Notes under the pieces: model-generated
What the model saw: the letters and a program-made list of their open reading frames with translations, nothing else
Database searches by the model: none
What the model was told of the DNA's origin: nothing
Assembly (NCBI GenBank): GCA_029265085.1
Contig: JAJUJY010000003.1
Location: 6,282-70,281 of the forward strand
Source: Chloroflexota bacterium
GTDB taxonomy: Bacteria; Chloroflexota; Anaerolineae; Anaerolineales; Anaerolineaceae
Direction: 5' to 3'
Length of the DNA: 64,000 nucleotides
Shown here: positions 1 through 9,129 of the stretch, in pieces
How positions within the stretch are numbered: the first letter of the stretch is position 1
How the letters are laid out: each line of letters begins with the position of its first letter
Position numbers and translations under genes: made by a program

Positions 1-2297
1 AGGTCATGGTCAGAGTTGATTGGCAAAATAGCCGTCACATGCCAGTTGTTAGTAACCGGCCAATCACTACCGTAAATTGACAGGTGTGTTCCTAACGGTG
101 TTGCCGCCGGATCTGAATAACTGACATCGGGCGAAATACGGTAAGTTCCACGCCATACGGCTGTGCCGTAATAACTGGTCTTTCCGGCAACATAACTGAA
201 CCGGGTAACACGAAATTTATATGTTTCCGTTGCCGGAGCAATAAAATCGACAATTTCAAAATTATTATACACACTGGTAGAAGATTCAATAAAAGTGTTA
301 TCAGCCTGGTAAGCAGATAAATCCAGATCCACCTGCAATGGATCGCTGGTGTAATCAGCCGTCGGGTTGGAAAGCCAGTTAATCACAAAACGAACGCGCT
401 CGCCTTTATGGGCAAATTGATAAAAATCCAGCGGGAAAGTTGTTGAATCATTCACCAAATTGTTCGAAAAATTATCCCGCTCTGCCAGGGCTAACGCTGC
501 CGTTCCATCGATCGCGCCAACCCCATCCTTATCACTTAACTGCTCATTCCCTTCAATGTTATGCAAAGCAGAAGCCATAATAATGGAGCGTATCACTTCC
601 GGATACAGCTTTAGCCCGGGTTTCGCTTCCATAATATCCGCTGCTAAAGAAGTGACCATAGGTGAAGAATAACTGGTACCGCTGCCAATGTTATCAATCC
701 AGGGATTGGCGGTCGTTGTGCTGGTAATCGAAGCACCCACAGCAGCCACTTCGGGCTTATCATGGAGCTGTCCGGCTGTATCCGTAGCCGGATTGCCAAA
801 ACTAGAGCACGTATCCATCACATCATCAGACCAGCCAAGCGTCCCGTTATCCTCATAATTACCGACACTCAAGACATTAAACCCTTTGGCGGGAGAAGTG
901 ACATAACTGGAAAAATTACTGCTGCAGCCATTTCCAAAATTTCCCGCTGCTACCGCCAAAAAATCAAAGCCGTACCGAACCAGGTAATCCATGTGGCGGT
1001 CCACCGACCAAAAGGTGGGATTATCGGGATAATCCCAATACCAGCTGTTATTCAGCGCGTTAGCCTGCGAGGATCCCCAATCCAGGGCGTCCATCATCAC
1101 ATTGAATTCTGCGCCATCATAACTTCCATTCGCGTTATACAGGGTAACACCAGATGCCAAACCATGATTGGTTGCATTGGTGCTGCGAATAATGCCGCCC
1201 ACACCGGTAGGATGAGGCATGACAGGCTTGGTATTGTTGAAAAAGCCTGCAATGGTCAAATAAGGATTGGAAGAACTGGCACGCTCGCCTTCCACCACCG
1301 CCACATTGACGCCGCTGCCGTCATAACCGGCATCATTGACCAGAGTCATGTTCTGGCTCGGCCGGGAATTCGCCAGCGCCGGGCCGGCCGTTTCAGGAAC
1401 CAGATAAATCGCATTCACCATTGGCAAAAAGGCCAACTTTTCTACCTGAGCGCGGGTCAGACCGTTAATCACGACCTCTGGTGCTATCTGGCTGGCAAAA
1501 TCAGCCTGAAGTCCCAAATCAGCCAGCTGTGCAGCAAAACGCTCTTGAAGCGGGACGATTTGCGCGCGCAAATGATCCAGGTTGCGTTGAGCAAAATCTT
1601 CCGGCGCTTGCGCATCCAACGAACGGGTGTATTCTTCCACCTGCGCAGAACGCCCATCAGCCACCTGCTCAGCCGTCTTTTCTGCTGCGGTGTCAGTTGA
1701 TCCGGCAGCAGGTTGAGCCAATGCACGCTGGCGTATATCCCAGGGAACCTCAGCCGCAGCCAGCGGGAATTCAGTACTGCCAGCAATCCTTGCCGGCTGT
1801 TCCATAGCAAACTCCGAATTGTCATTTGAGGGTTGCGGTTGTGATGGATTGATTTCCGGACGAGGCATTTCTTCAATCTCTGCGAACAGCCAGACCGCCA
1901 CATTGACTTTTTCTTCAGCACGCAGCATGGATAACGCCGCCAGTGTCTGCGGCGGTAATGCGCCGTACTGAGCGCGCCAGGCTGCCCCAGCCTGGGCTTT
2001 GCGCTGCTGCAAATCAATGGAACGGCCTTGCTCAAAAGCCGCCCCCACGATTTCACTTGAAGGCAGGTTAACCGCCTTAATGATTTCTACTTCTGTGCCG
2101 TCCAACAAGGTTTCTTGAACCTGCTCCGTAACAAACAAGTCATCCGAACGCAGCCCCAGAGATTGCGCAAGCAGCTGGGCAGCCCGCGCTGAGTCACCTC
2201 CTGACTGCGCTTGCACTCCTGGCAGCACAGGCACATTAAGCGCAGAAACCATTAAAATCACCAAAGCCAATCCGATGTTTAATGCTTTCGGGGACAT
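1..2297 (-). CDS. Secreted subtilisin-like serine peptidase (S8), cut by window edge
   Basis: The reading frame is open from an ATG at 2297 to the window edge, so the C-terminus is missing and about 765 residues are visible. Residues 1-32 form a signal peptide with a hydrophobic core ending near VQAQS, so the protein is exported. Residues 33-320 are a long N-terminal region without a recognised domain. The peptidase domain follows: nucleophile motif GTSYSSPM (S542), oxyanion NNSW (N417) and a His motif PHPTGVGG (H362). The position of the catalytic Asp in VAVID-type motifs reads VAVVEGE (E336). A GGAGG ribosome site lies 7-8 nt before the ATG. The role is extracellular proteolysis by family inference; activity is uncertain because of the Asp-to-Glu change. 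Confidence 0.85.
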   Translation of the reverse strand, partial: MSPKALNIGLALVILMVSALNVPVLPGVQAQSGGDSARAAQLLAQSLGLRSDDLFVTEQVQETLLDGTEVEIIKAVNLPSSEIVGAAFEQGRSIDLQQRKAQAGAAWRAQYGALPPQTLAALSMLRAEEKVNVAVWLFAEIEEMPRPEINPSQPQPSNDNSEFAMEQPARIAGSTEFPLAAAEVPWDIRQRALAQPAAGSTDTAAEKTAEQVADGRSAQVEEYTRSLDAQAPEDFAQRNLDHLRAQIVPLQERFAAQLADLGLQADFASQIAPEVVINGLTRAQVEKLAFLPMVNAIYLVPETAGPALANSRPSQNMTLVNDAGYDGSGVNVAVVEGERASSSNPYLTIAGFFNNTKPVMPHPTGVGGIIRSTNATNHGLASGVTLYNANGSYDGAEFNVMMDALDWGSSQANALNNSWYWDYPDNPTFWSVDRHMDYLVRYGFDFLAVAAGNFGNGCSSNFSSYVTSPAKGFNVLSVGNYEDNGTLGWSDDVMDTCSSFGNPATDTAGQLHDKPEVAAVGASITSTTTANPWIDNIGSGTSYSSPMVTSLAADIMEAKPGLKLYPEVIRSIIMASALHNIEGNEQLSDKDGVGAIDGTAALALAERDNFSNNLVNDSTTFPLDFYQFAHKGERVRFVINWLSNPTADYTSDPLQVDLDLSAYQADNTFIESSTSVYNNFEIVDFIAPATETYKFRVTRFSYVAGKTSYYGTAVWRGTYRISPDVSYSDPAATPLGTHLSIYGSDWPVTNNWHVTAILPINSDHD

Positions 2298-2463
2298 AGG
2301 TTCCCTCCGTATTGAATTGTACAAATTTGGGAAAATAAATACGAGAATCGAATCAATTGTACATCGCCCGGACCGTTTTACAATCCAGCCGTTCAAAAAT
2401 CAAAACAATTTATTAATTTTTTTCATCCTTTTGCCAGCCAGGGACAAACATCTTGCGGTTTAA

Positions 2464-2498
2464 ACAAAAAACCGCCCTTTCTTAGCGAAAGGGCGGTT
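2464..2498 (-). terminator. Intrinsic terminator of gdhA
   Basis: On the minus strand a 12-bp GC-rich stem (AACCGCCCTTTC with its complement) and 4-nt loop are followed directly by a run of T. It lies 20 nt after the glutamate dehydrogenase stop codon. Confidence 0.9.
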
Positions 2499-2517
2499 GC
2501 ATTTTACCGGGGAAGGA

Positions 2518-3810
2518 TTAGATCCAACCGCGCAGCTGCATGGCCTTGACCACGCGAGCGATGGAGACCATGTAAGCCGCATCGCGCATGTAGGCTTTTT
2601 CTTTGAGCGACATTTCCAAAACGGCAGCGAAGGCTTCGGTCATCTTGGTGTCCAGCTTGGAAAGAACTTCTTCCTTGGTCCAGTAGAAGTTCATATCGTT
2701 TTGAACACTTTCGAAGTAGGAAACCGTCACACCACCGGCATTGCAGAGGAAGTCGGGGATGATGAAGATACCGCGGCTCTTGATAACCTCGTCGGCTTCG
2801 GGGGTCGTCGGGCCATTGGCGCCTTCCGCGATGATCTTAACACGCGGGCTGATCTTCTGGATGGATTCGGCATTGACCTGGCCTTCGAGCGCAGCCGGGA
2901 TCAAAACATCCGCTTCCTTGGTAATCCAGGCATCGCCATCTTCGATCTTGTAGCCAGCCGCAATGGCTTTCGCTTTGTCGATCGAGCCGTACTGGTCGGT
3001 GATGCTCATCAAGAAGTGGGTATCGATGCCATCTTCTTTGCTGACGGTGTAGGAAGTTCGGTCTTCGCGATCCCAGTAGGAAACGCAGACCACTTTGCCG
3101 CCCAGCATATCGGTGAAACCGATCGCAGCGTATTGGGCAACGTTGCCGAAGCCCTGAATGGCTGCAACACACTTGGTTGAATCGAGACCTAAGTGTTTCA
3201 TTGCTTCACGGACAGTATAGATCACACCAAAGCCGGTTGCTTCAGTGCGGCCCTGTGAACCGCCGCCGCCTAAAGGCTTGCCGGTGATCACGCCCGGGGT
3301 GTACTGGCCGGACAGTTTGGAGTATTCGTCCATCATCCAGCCCATCATCTGCGGGGTGGTTCCAACATCAGGAGCCGGAACGTCCTGGCGGGGACCAATA
3401 TTTTTCCACATTTGCTGCACCCAGCCGCGGACCAGTCGTTCTTTTTCGCTGGTAGACAGTGTCGCCGGATCAACGATGACGCCGCCTTTACCGCCGCCCA
3501 AGGGGATATCAACCACGGCGCATTTCCAGGTCATCCAGGTGGCCAGAGCGCGCACGGTGTCGATCGTCTCAGCCGGGTGGAAGCGGATGCCGCCTTTATT
3601 GGGGCCGCGTGAATCATTGTGTTGAACGCGGAAGCCCTGGAACACGCGGATCGTACCATCATCCATGCGGACCGGGATGCGGAAATGGTATTCCCGCAGC
3701 GGCCAGCGCAGGATTTCACGTACCTGCGGGTCGAGCTTAAGCAGATCTGCCACATGGTCGAACTGGCGCTGTGCCATTTCAAACGCATTCAGTGTTCCTG
3801 CCATTTGCAT
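2518..3810 (-). CDS. gdhA: Glutamate dehydrogenase
   Basis: 430 residues, the usual size of a hexameric Glu/Leu/Phe/Val dehydrogenase. It interconverts glutamate and 2-oxoglutarate plus ammonia with NAD(P) in the cytoplasm. The N-terminal domain holds the substrate-binding KGGIRF (from K72) and catalytic GGGKGG (K108) and PDVGT (148-152). The Rossmann domain has GFGNVA near residues 220-225. Two in-frame ATGs occur at 3810 and 3804; AGGAG is 3 nt from the first and 9 nt from the second, so 3804 is the better start. The gene stands alone, with its own terminator and a roughly 150-nt structured leader that suggests regulation of transcript elongation. Confidence 0.95.
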   Translation of the reverse strand: MQMAGTLNAFEMAQRQFDHVADLLKLDPQVREILRWPLREYHFRIPVRMDDGTIRVFQGFRVQHNDSRGPNKGGIRFHPAETIDTVRALATWMTWKCAVVDIPLGGGKGGVIVDPATLSTSEKERLVRGWVQQMWKNIGPRQDVPAPDVGTTPQMMGWMMDEYSKLSGQYTPGVITGKPLGGGGSQGRTEATGFGVIYTVREAMKHLGLDSTKCVAAIQGFGNVAQYAAIGFTDMLGGKVVCVSYWDREDRTSYTVSKEDGIDTHFLMSITDQYGSIDKAKAIAAGYKIEDGDAWITKEADVLIPAALEGQVNAESIQKISPRVKIIAEGANGPTTPEADEVIKSRGIFIIPDFLCNAGGVTVSYFESVQNDMNFYWTKEEVLSKLDTKMTEAFAAVLEMSLKEKAYMRDAAYMVSIARVVKAMQLRGWI

Positions 3811-4082
3811 TTACTCCTGTGGAATAATAGATAAGGATGGTTGGTTGTTAACTGGCTGCGGAGAAAAAAAATAAACGGGCACTACGGTAACGTGCCCGCT
3901 TTTACGAATGGTTATGTCTGCTAGAGATTTGCATGAGAGTCTTCTCCGCTTGCCTCAGTACACTCCAAGGTTAACAAAATAAAGACCCTCAGTCAAGATG
4001 ATGAAAATCGCCAATCGGTATGATGGTCATCCGCTGCAATATTACAGGTGTCCTTTCATTGTCTGACAGGCCAGCAATTCAC
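3811..4082 (-). promoter_or_regulatory. gdhA promoter and structured leader
   Basis: The region upstream of gdhA contains no gene. On the minus strand a -35 TTGACT (3996-3991) and -10 TAACCT (3973-3968), 17 nt apart, would start a transcript near 3961 with a leader of about 150 nt. The leader ends in an attenuator-like hairpin at 3876-3898 followed by a long T/A-rich tract, then the gdhA ribosome site. I do not recognise the leader as a named riboswitch class. Confidence 0.5.
3862..3899 (-). terminator. Attenuator-like hairpin in the gdhA leader
   Basis: Minus-strand stem CGGGCAC/GTGCCCG (3876-3898, 9-nt loop) is followed by TTTATTTTTTTT. It is a good intrinsic terminator, but it lies upstream of the gdhA start codon. 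That position fits premature termination control. Confidence 0.65.
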
Positions 4083-4110
4083 AAAAAAAGGCCCCAAAAT
4101 CAGGGGCCTG
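4083..4110 (-). terminator. Intrinsic terminator of gatB
   Basis: Minus-strand AGGCCCC/GGGGCCT stem with a short loop and seven T, about 22 nt after the gatB stop. Confidence 0.9.
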
Positions 4111-4132
4111 TAATTTGTGATCTTCTTCCGGA

Positions 4133-5593
4133 TTATTTGAGCGCATTCAACTGGCGTTCCAATTCAGCCCGCACCACCTGCGGATTGGCTTTTCCGCCCG
4201 CCGAGCGCATGACCTGGCCAAAGAACCAGTTCGAGAGGGTTTCTTTCCCGGCAAGGTAGCTGGCAACTTCCGCGGGATTGGCCTCAATGGTCTGGCGGAT
4301 TAAGTCTGAAATGAAGTCTGCGTCCGAGACCTGCTGCAGCCCGCGCGCTTCAATAATCGCCTGCGCGCTTTGACCGCTCCCCATCATCTCAGCCAGCACA
4401 GCTTTGGCCGTGTTCAGGTTAATCACACCGCGTTGGGCAAAATCCAACAGCGCGCCTAAAGCTTGCGGTGTGACTTTTACATCGGCCAGGGTCTCACCGC
4501 TCTGGTTCATGCGGGCAAAAATTTCACCCGTGATCCAGTTGGCAAGCATGCGCGGCGGCACTGTTGCGGGAGCAGCTTTTAACGCAGCTTCAAAATAATT
4601 CGCCACAGCCTGGTCTTCCACCAAAAGCTGAGCATCCGCACCATTTAGACCCAGATCCGAGCGGAAACGAGCAACCCGCGCCTGGGGTAATTCCGGCAGG
4701 CTGGCGCGCACCCGTTCCACCCACTCCGCTTCAACCACCAGGGGCGGCAAATCCGGTTCCGGAAAGTAACGATAGTCGTGCGCCTCTTCTTTACTGCGCT
4801 GAGAATAGGTTTTGCCGTTGGCCTCATCCCAGCCAAGGGTCTCCTGCACCACTCTCTCACCCCGATCGAGCAGTTCCGCCTGGCGTGCCAGTTCATAGGC
4901 AATCCCGCGTTCCATAGCCCGGAAACTATTCAAATTCTTGATCTCGACCCGTGTTCCCAGTTCCTGGCTGCCTTCCGGGCGGATAGACACATTGGCCTCA
5001 AAGCGAATGACGCCTTTTTCCATGTCACCGGAATTTGCACCGACAGCCCGCAAAACAGCGCGCAGGCTGGTGGCATAAGCACGTACTTCTTCCAGGGTAT
5101 GCATATCCGGTTCGGAAACGATCTCCAACAGCGGCACACCCGAGCGGTTCAAATCCACCAGAGAATACGTCTCACCATTGGGCTTGGTAACATGGGTTAA
5201 TTTACCGGTATCTTCTTCCAAATGCACCCGGCGAACACGGATCACTTTTTGCCCCTGAGAGGTCTCAATCGCTAACTGACCGCGTTCTGCCAGGGGATAC
5301 TCGTATTGAGAAATCTGGTATCCTTTGGGTAAATCTGGGTAAAAGTAATTCTTGCGGGCAAACAAACTGGTGTGGGCAATCTCACATCCCAACGCTAAAG
5401 CCACGCGAATGGCGTGATCGACCGCTTTTTCATTTACAACCGGCAGCACACCGGGCATCCCGCTGCACACCGGGCAAACCGCAGTATTCGGCGCAGCCTG
5501 GGTGGAATCAACGACCGGACAACCACAAAACATCTTTGATCGTGTCTGCAGCTCAGCATGCACTTCCAGGCCAACAACGGCTTCGTACTTCAT
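4133..5593 (-). CDS. gatB: Asp/Glu-tRNA(Asn/Gln) amidotransferase subunit B
   Basis: 486 residues, full length for GatB. With GatA and GatC it converts misacylated Glu-tRNA(Gln) and/or Asp-tRNA(Asn) to the amidated form. GatB binds the tRNA and carries the kinase step. The family signature GLEVHAEL is at the N-terminus, with paired cysteines (CGCP, CPVCSG) of the zinc site near residues 23-44. The C-terminal helical YqeY-like tail ends in a Lys-containing NALK. The ribosome site GAGG is 7 nt from the ATG and a TACAAT box lies about 45 nt upstream. gatB is about 9 kb from gatCA here instead of forming one operon with them. Confidence 0.97.
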   Translation of the reverse strand: MKYEAVVGLEVHAELQTRSKMFCGCPVVDSTQAAPNTAVCPVCSGMPGVLPVVNEKAVDHAIRVALALGCEIAHTSLFARKNYFYPDLPKGYQISQYEYPLAERGQLAIETSQGQKVIRVRRVHLEEDTGKLTHVTKPNGETYSLVDLNRSGVPLLEIVSEPDMHTLEEVRAYATSLRAVLRAVGANSGDMEKGVIRFEANVSIRPEGSQELGTRVEIKNLNSFRAMERGIAYELARQAELLDRGERVVQETLGWDEANGKTYSQRSKEEAHDYRYFPEPDLPPLVVEAEWVERVRASLPELPQARVARFRSDLGLNGADAQLLVEDQAVANYFEAALKAAPATVPPRMLANWITGEIFARMNQSGETLADVKVTPQALGALLDFAQRGVINLNTAKAVLAEMMGSGQSAQAIIEARGLQQVSDADFISDLIRQTIEANPAEVASYLAGKETLSNWFFGQVMRSAGGKANPQVVRAELERQLNALK

Positions 5594-5666
5594 CCGTACA
5601 CCTCAACAACAAAAAATAAATAAATGACCTCGAATTGTACCGTGAAATATCACCCTGGACAACCAG

Positions 5667-6647
5667 TTAAAGCGATAATGGCCTGCCCTGTGCTGCCGAA
5701 TCCAGCAGCGTTTTTAAAATCAGATGAATATCACGGCTTTCAGATAAAGGCAGCCGTTGGGCAGCACCAGTCAACACCGCATTCGAAAGGTCCTCCACCT
5801 CACCCAGATATAATTCCGGCATCGGAGTGCGGATGCGCTCTGTCTTTCCATTTTTTACCCGGTAAAGCGGCGCATCGGAACGCGGTTTAAATGGGCCGTC
5901 TGTATAGAGAATCCCTTTGGTCCCAACAATTTCGATTCGGGTTTGAAAAGGGACCCCAAAACTAGAAAATATTCGCGCCGTAGCGCCGTTACCAAAACTG
6001 AGCAGCCCGGTAAAAGAAAGGTCCACCCCACTTGGCGCCGGATCAGAGCGGCCGTACACCTCGACCGGGTTTTCACCCATCACCATGCGCGCAAAACTGA
6101 CCGGGTAACAGCCCACATCCCACAAACTGCCTCCGCCATATTCCGGCACCCAGCGGATATCGCCGGGGCGTTCCAGGAAAAAAGAAAAGCTGCCGCTGAT
6201 GTGCCGCACCTCGCCAATTTCACCCGCCCGGATCATGTCCATGATCTTCAAGGTTTGAGGATGGTGTCGGTACATAAAGGCTTCCATGATAACAACCTGG
6301 TGCTCCTGTGCAGCCGCACTCATCTGGTCAATTCCTGCCAGGCTAAGTGCAAGAGGCTTTTCACACAGCACATGCTTACCCTGCCGGGCAGCCGCAATGG
6401 TCCATTCCGCATGGAGATTGTTTGGCAGCGGATTGTAGATCACATCAATATCCGGGTCAGCCAGCATAGCTTCATAACTGCCAAACCAACGCGGAATACC
6501 CCACTCTGCCGCATAGATTCTGGCCTTATCCTCATCCCGGCTGGCAACGGCAACCAGGCCGTTCTGTTTGGATTTTCGAATTGCCGGAATTAATGCGCGG
6601 TTGATCCGTGCCGTGCTTAACAATCCCCAACGCAGTTTACGACCCAT
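5667..6647 (-). CDS. Gfo/Idh/MocA-family NAD(P)-dependent oxidoreductase
   Basis: 326 residues. The N-terminal Rossmann domain starts at RWGLLSTARINRA and holds the family sequence CEKPLAL (EKP at 96-98), followed by the alpha/beta substrate domain. Relatives oxidise sugars, inositols or dihydrodiols. The nearest-looking types are deoxyglucose or trans-dihydrodiol dehydrogenase-like proteins, and the substrate cannot be told from sequence. GGGAGG lies 7 nt before the ATG. The gene diverges from the BtpA-family gene across 183 bp containing a repeated 13-mer, so the two may share control. Confidence 0.88.
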   Translation of the reverse strand: MGRKLRWGLLSTARINRALIPAIRKSKQNGLVAVASRDEDKARIYAAEWGIPRWFGSYEAMLADPDIDVIYNPLPNNLHAEWTIAAARQGKHVLCEKPLALSLAGIDQMSAAAQEHQVVIMEAFMYRHHPQTLKIMDMIRAGEIGEVRHISGSFSFFLERPGDIRWVPEYGGGSLWDVGCYPVSFARMVMGENPVEVYGRSDPAPSGVDLSFTGLLSFGNGATARIFSSFGVPFQTRIEIVGTKGILYTDGPFKPRSDAPLYRVKNGKTERIRTPMPELYLGEVEDLSNAVLTGAAQRLPLSESRDIHLILKTLLDSAAQGRPLSL

Positions 6648-6830
6648 ATTCGCACCTCCCTGAACTCTTTACAAAAGAAAAATATCAAAGAATTGACGTA
6701 TCAACCTGTTTTGTGATATCAAAATAAGAAACAAATTTTTATCATATATGCTTCTTTGTATTATAACCATTCCGACCAAAATTCACCTGACAGACCCCAA
6801 AAAATCAACCTGTTTTGATGGAGCAACAAG
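6648..6830. promoter_or_regulatory. Divergent regulatory region with duplicated 13-mer
   Basis: The intergenic segment contains two perfect copies of TCAACCTGTTTTG (6701-6713 and 6805-6817), both in plus orientation. Copy 1 lies in the spacer after a TTGACG -35-like hexamer (6694-6699). Copy 2 abuts the ribosome site of the BtpA-family gene. This looks like a pair of operator sites. Confidence 0.5.
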
Positions 6831-7640
6831 ATGCATTGGTTAACTGATGTATTTGGAACCGCTAAACCGATTATCGCCATGTGTCACCTGCAAGCGCTGC
6901 CCGGTGACCCGCTGTACAATCGCGAAAAAGGTCTGCCGTGGATTATAGAACGTGCTCGAGCCGACTTACTGGCGCTGCAAAACGGCGGTGTAGATGCCGT
7001 AATGTTCTCTAATGAATTCAGCCTGCCGTATCTCACCAAAGTGGAGCCGATCACCTGCGCCGTTATGGCGCGCATTATTACCGAACTGCGCCCGGAAATT
7101 CGCGTACCGTTTGGTGTCAACGTTTTATGGGATCCGTCCGCATCCATTGATGTTGCCGTAGCAACCGGAGCTGCCTTTGTGCGCGAGATTTTTACGGGGG
7201 TTTACGCCAGCGATTTTGGCTTATGGAATACCAACTGCGGAGAGGTGATCCGCCACCGTGCAGCCGTGAACGGGGATCAGGTGCGCCTGTTGTTCAATAT
7301 CGTCCCAGAATCCGCCCGCTACCTGGGTGAGCGGGATATTGCCAGCATTGCCCGTTCCACCGTTTTCACTGCCCATCCAGACGCGCTGTGTGTTTCCGGA
7401 TTGACCGCAGGTATGGAAACCGATGCCCAAATACTACACACCGTTAAACAGGCTGTACCCGGCACAGCTGTTTTTGCCAATACGGGCGTCCGGCTTTCCA
7501 ACCTGGAACAGCAGCTCAGCCTGGCAGATGGAGCTGTGGTTGGGACTACATTTAAACAAAACGGTGAATTTGCCAACCCAGTAGATGAACAACGCGTGCG
7601 CGAATTTATGGCAGCCGTCCGGCGCTTCCGGCAGGCATAA
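6831..7640 (+). CDS. BtpA/SgcQ-family TIM-barrel protein
   Basis: 269 residues, a full BtpA-family domain. Recognisable segments are the N-terminal PIIAMCHLQALPGDP, the GVDAVMFSNEF strand and FGVNVLWDPSASIDVA. The family includes cyanobacterial BtpA (photosystem I accumulation) and SgcQ of sugar-utilisation loci; the barrel suggests a nucleoside or sugar phosphate enzyme, but the reaction is not established. No photosystem genes are nearby, so a metabolic role is more likely. GGAG is 7 nt from the ATG. The gene may be co-regulated with the divergent oxidoreductase. Confidence 0.85.
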   Translation: MHWLTDVFGTAKPIIAMCHLQALPGDPLYNREKGLPWIIERARADLLALQNGGVDAVMFSNEFSLPYLTKVEPITCAVMARIITELRPEIRVPFGVNVLWDPSASIDVAVATGAAFVREIFTGVYASDFGLWNTNCGEVIRHRAAVNGDQVRLLFNIVPESARYLGERDIASIARSTVFTAHPDALCVSGLTAGMETDAQILHTVKQAVPGTAVFANTGVRLSNLEQQLSLADGAVVGTTFKQNGEFANPVDEQRVREFMAAVRRFRQA

Positions 7641-7641
7641 A

Positions 7642-7674
7642 AAAAACGGGACGGATGATGAACCCGTCCCGCTG
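7642..7674 (-). terminator. Intrinsic terminator of the aminotransferase gene
   Basis: Minus-strand CGGGACGG/CCGTCCCG hairpin followed by eight T, located 20 nt past the aminotransferase stop and just after the convergent BtpA-family gene. Confidence 0.9.
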
Positions 7675-7692
7675 AAAACATCCCGTGTTATC

Positions 7693-8892
7693 TTACTGGC
7701 GGTTTACAAACCGTTCGATACGGCGCAGTGCTTCTTCAATCTTTGTGTAGGCAGTCGCATACGACACGCGACAGAAACCTTCACCGCCCACGCCAAAGGA
7801 GTTGCCCGGCACCATCGCCACATATTCTTCGTTCAGCAGGCGGGTGGCAAATGTCTCATCATCCAATCCCGTCACGCTCACCTTGGGGAAGCAGTAAAAA
7901 GCTCCCTTTGGCTCAAAGGTTGGCAATCCCATGCGGTTTAATTCAGCCACCACCAATTTGCGGCGGCGGTCATATTCTTCCACCATCATCATCACCGATT
8001 CATCCCGGTCGCGAATTGCCTCGATGGCCGCTTCCTGGGCAGTGGTCGGCGCAGACATAATGGTGTATTGGTGAATACGCACCAACGCACCAATAATGCT
8101 GGCTGGGCCGCAGGCATAACCAATACGCCAACCGGTCATCGCGTAATCTTTGGAGAAACCGCCCAACAGAATAGTCCGCTCGCGCATACCCGGCAGGGTG
8201 GGGAAGCACACATGCTGGTGTCCGCCGTAAACCAACCGGTCATAGATTTCATCCGAAATCACCACCAGATCATATTTCTCAGCAATGCGGGCAATCTCCA
8301 GCAGGCGTTCGCGCGTGGCGACCGCGCCGGTGGGATTATTGGGGAATCCCAGCAAGATCGCTTTGGTGCGCGGAGTAATCGCTGCTTCAATCGCTTGAGG
8401 ATCCACATCAAAGTTGTCTTCCATGCGGCAGGGGATTTCAACGGGTACCCCGCCCGCCATATAGACTTCAGCCTGGTAGGAGACAAAACAAGGTGTAGGG
8501 ATGATCACTTCATCCCCGGCATCCAAAATTGCATTGGCGGCCAAGTAGAGCGCTTCGGACCCACCCACTGAAATCACAATCTCAGTCGCCGGATCGTAGC
8601 CAACCCCGTACAGACGCTCCAGGTTCGCGGACAATGCCTTGCGCAGCTCAAGAATACCGGCATTCGAGGTGTAATGAGTATGGCCTTGCTGTAATGAACG
8701 GATGCCAGCTTCGACCACCGCTTTGGGAGTGTCAAAATCGGGCTCGCCAATTCCTAATGAAATGACATCTTTCATCGTTGCGGCGATATCAAAAAACTTC
8801 CGGATTCCCGAGGGTTTGAGTCCAGCAGCACGCCTGGACACATACGAATCGCGCATTTTCACTCCTTGATCTGGACCTGCTGAAATGACCAT
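7693..8892 (-). CDS. Class I/II PLP-dependent aminotransferase
   Basis: 399 residues, fold type I aminotransferase. Visible marks, numbered from the first ATG, are GIGEPDF (48-53), NPTG (186-189), SDEIYD (213-218) and the PLP lysine in GGFSKD (K248). It probably transfers amino groups between aspartate or another amino acid and 2-oxoglutarate; the exact donor is not determined. Two starts compete. The ATG at 8892 has GGAG 10-11 nt away. The ATG at 8856 (MRDSYVSRR) has AAGGAG at optimal spacing, and homology normally begins there. The gene is the last of a run starting with the nucleotidyltransferase gene. Confidence 0.92.
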   Translation of the reverse strand: MVISAGPDQGVKMRDSYVSRRAAGLKPSGIRKFFDIAATMKDVISLGIGEPDFDTPKAVVEAGIRSLQQGHTHYTSNAGILELRKALSANLERLYGVGYDPATEIVISVGGSEALYLAANAILDAGDEVIIPTPCFVSYQAEVYMAGGVPVEIPCRMEDNFDVDPQAIEAAITPRTKAILLGFPNNPTGAVATRERLLEIARIAEKYDLVVISDEIYDRLVYGGHQHVCFPTLPGMRERTILLGGFSKDYAMTGWRIGYACGPASIIGALVRIHQYTIMSAPTTAQEAAIEAIRDRDESVMMMVEEYDRRRKLVVAELNRMGLPTFEPKGAFYCFPKVSVTGLDDETFATRLLNEEYVAMVPGNSFGVGGEGFCRVSYATAYTKIEEALRRIERFVNRQ

Positions 8893-8916
8893 GGTTACCT
8901 TTCTCCTTTTTATTGA

Positions 8917-9129
8917 CTAGACGAGATTAATTCGCCATTCGTCATACAATTCGCCATAAAACAATTCAAATACTCGGCCGTCACTGACCTGCACCCGGAA
9001 ACACTTACCCCCCGGAATGCGCCAGCGGTCCTGGATTTTGATAATTTCCAACCGCTGCCCCTCCCAACGTAATGCCACCGGCCGTTCTGCATACTCACTG
9101 CCGGAATGACATTCCACCGGGTCTTTCAT
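8917..9129 (-). CDS. Small DUF6504-like protein
   Basis: 70 residues if started at the ATG of an ATGA overlap with the preceding nucleotidyltransferase stop. A TTG twelve bases upstream is the alternative. The pattern fits the DUF6504 type: a strand pair PVALRWEGQRLEI, then IQDRWRIPGG, and an aromatic end VFELFYGELYDEW. In other bacteria such domains occur as short proteins or beside Y-family polymerase genes. Function is unknown. Translational coupling to the nucleotidyltransferase suggests co-expression only. Confidence 0.7.
   Translation of the reverse strand: MKDPVECHSGSEYAERPVALRWEGQRLEIIKIQDRWRIPGGKCFRVQVSDGRVFELFYGELYDEWRINLV

Noticed and set aside
762..1700. Long plus-strand frame of 312 codons
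   Set aside because: It is antisense to the subtilase gene, which has signal peptide and catalytic motifs in frame; the plus frame has no recognisable domain.
3870..3900. T-box antiterminator in the gdhA leader
   Set aside because: The hairpin loop lacks the conserved GGTGGNACCGCG sequence, so a T-box call is not supported.
3900..3960. Glycine-riboswitch-like words (GGAGAAGACTCTCATGCAAAT) in the gdhA leader
   Set aside because: Only one short segment resembles the aptamer's CTCTCAGGCAAA block; the region is too short for the full aptamer and the other conserved core is absent. Kept only as an unclassified leader.
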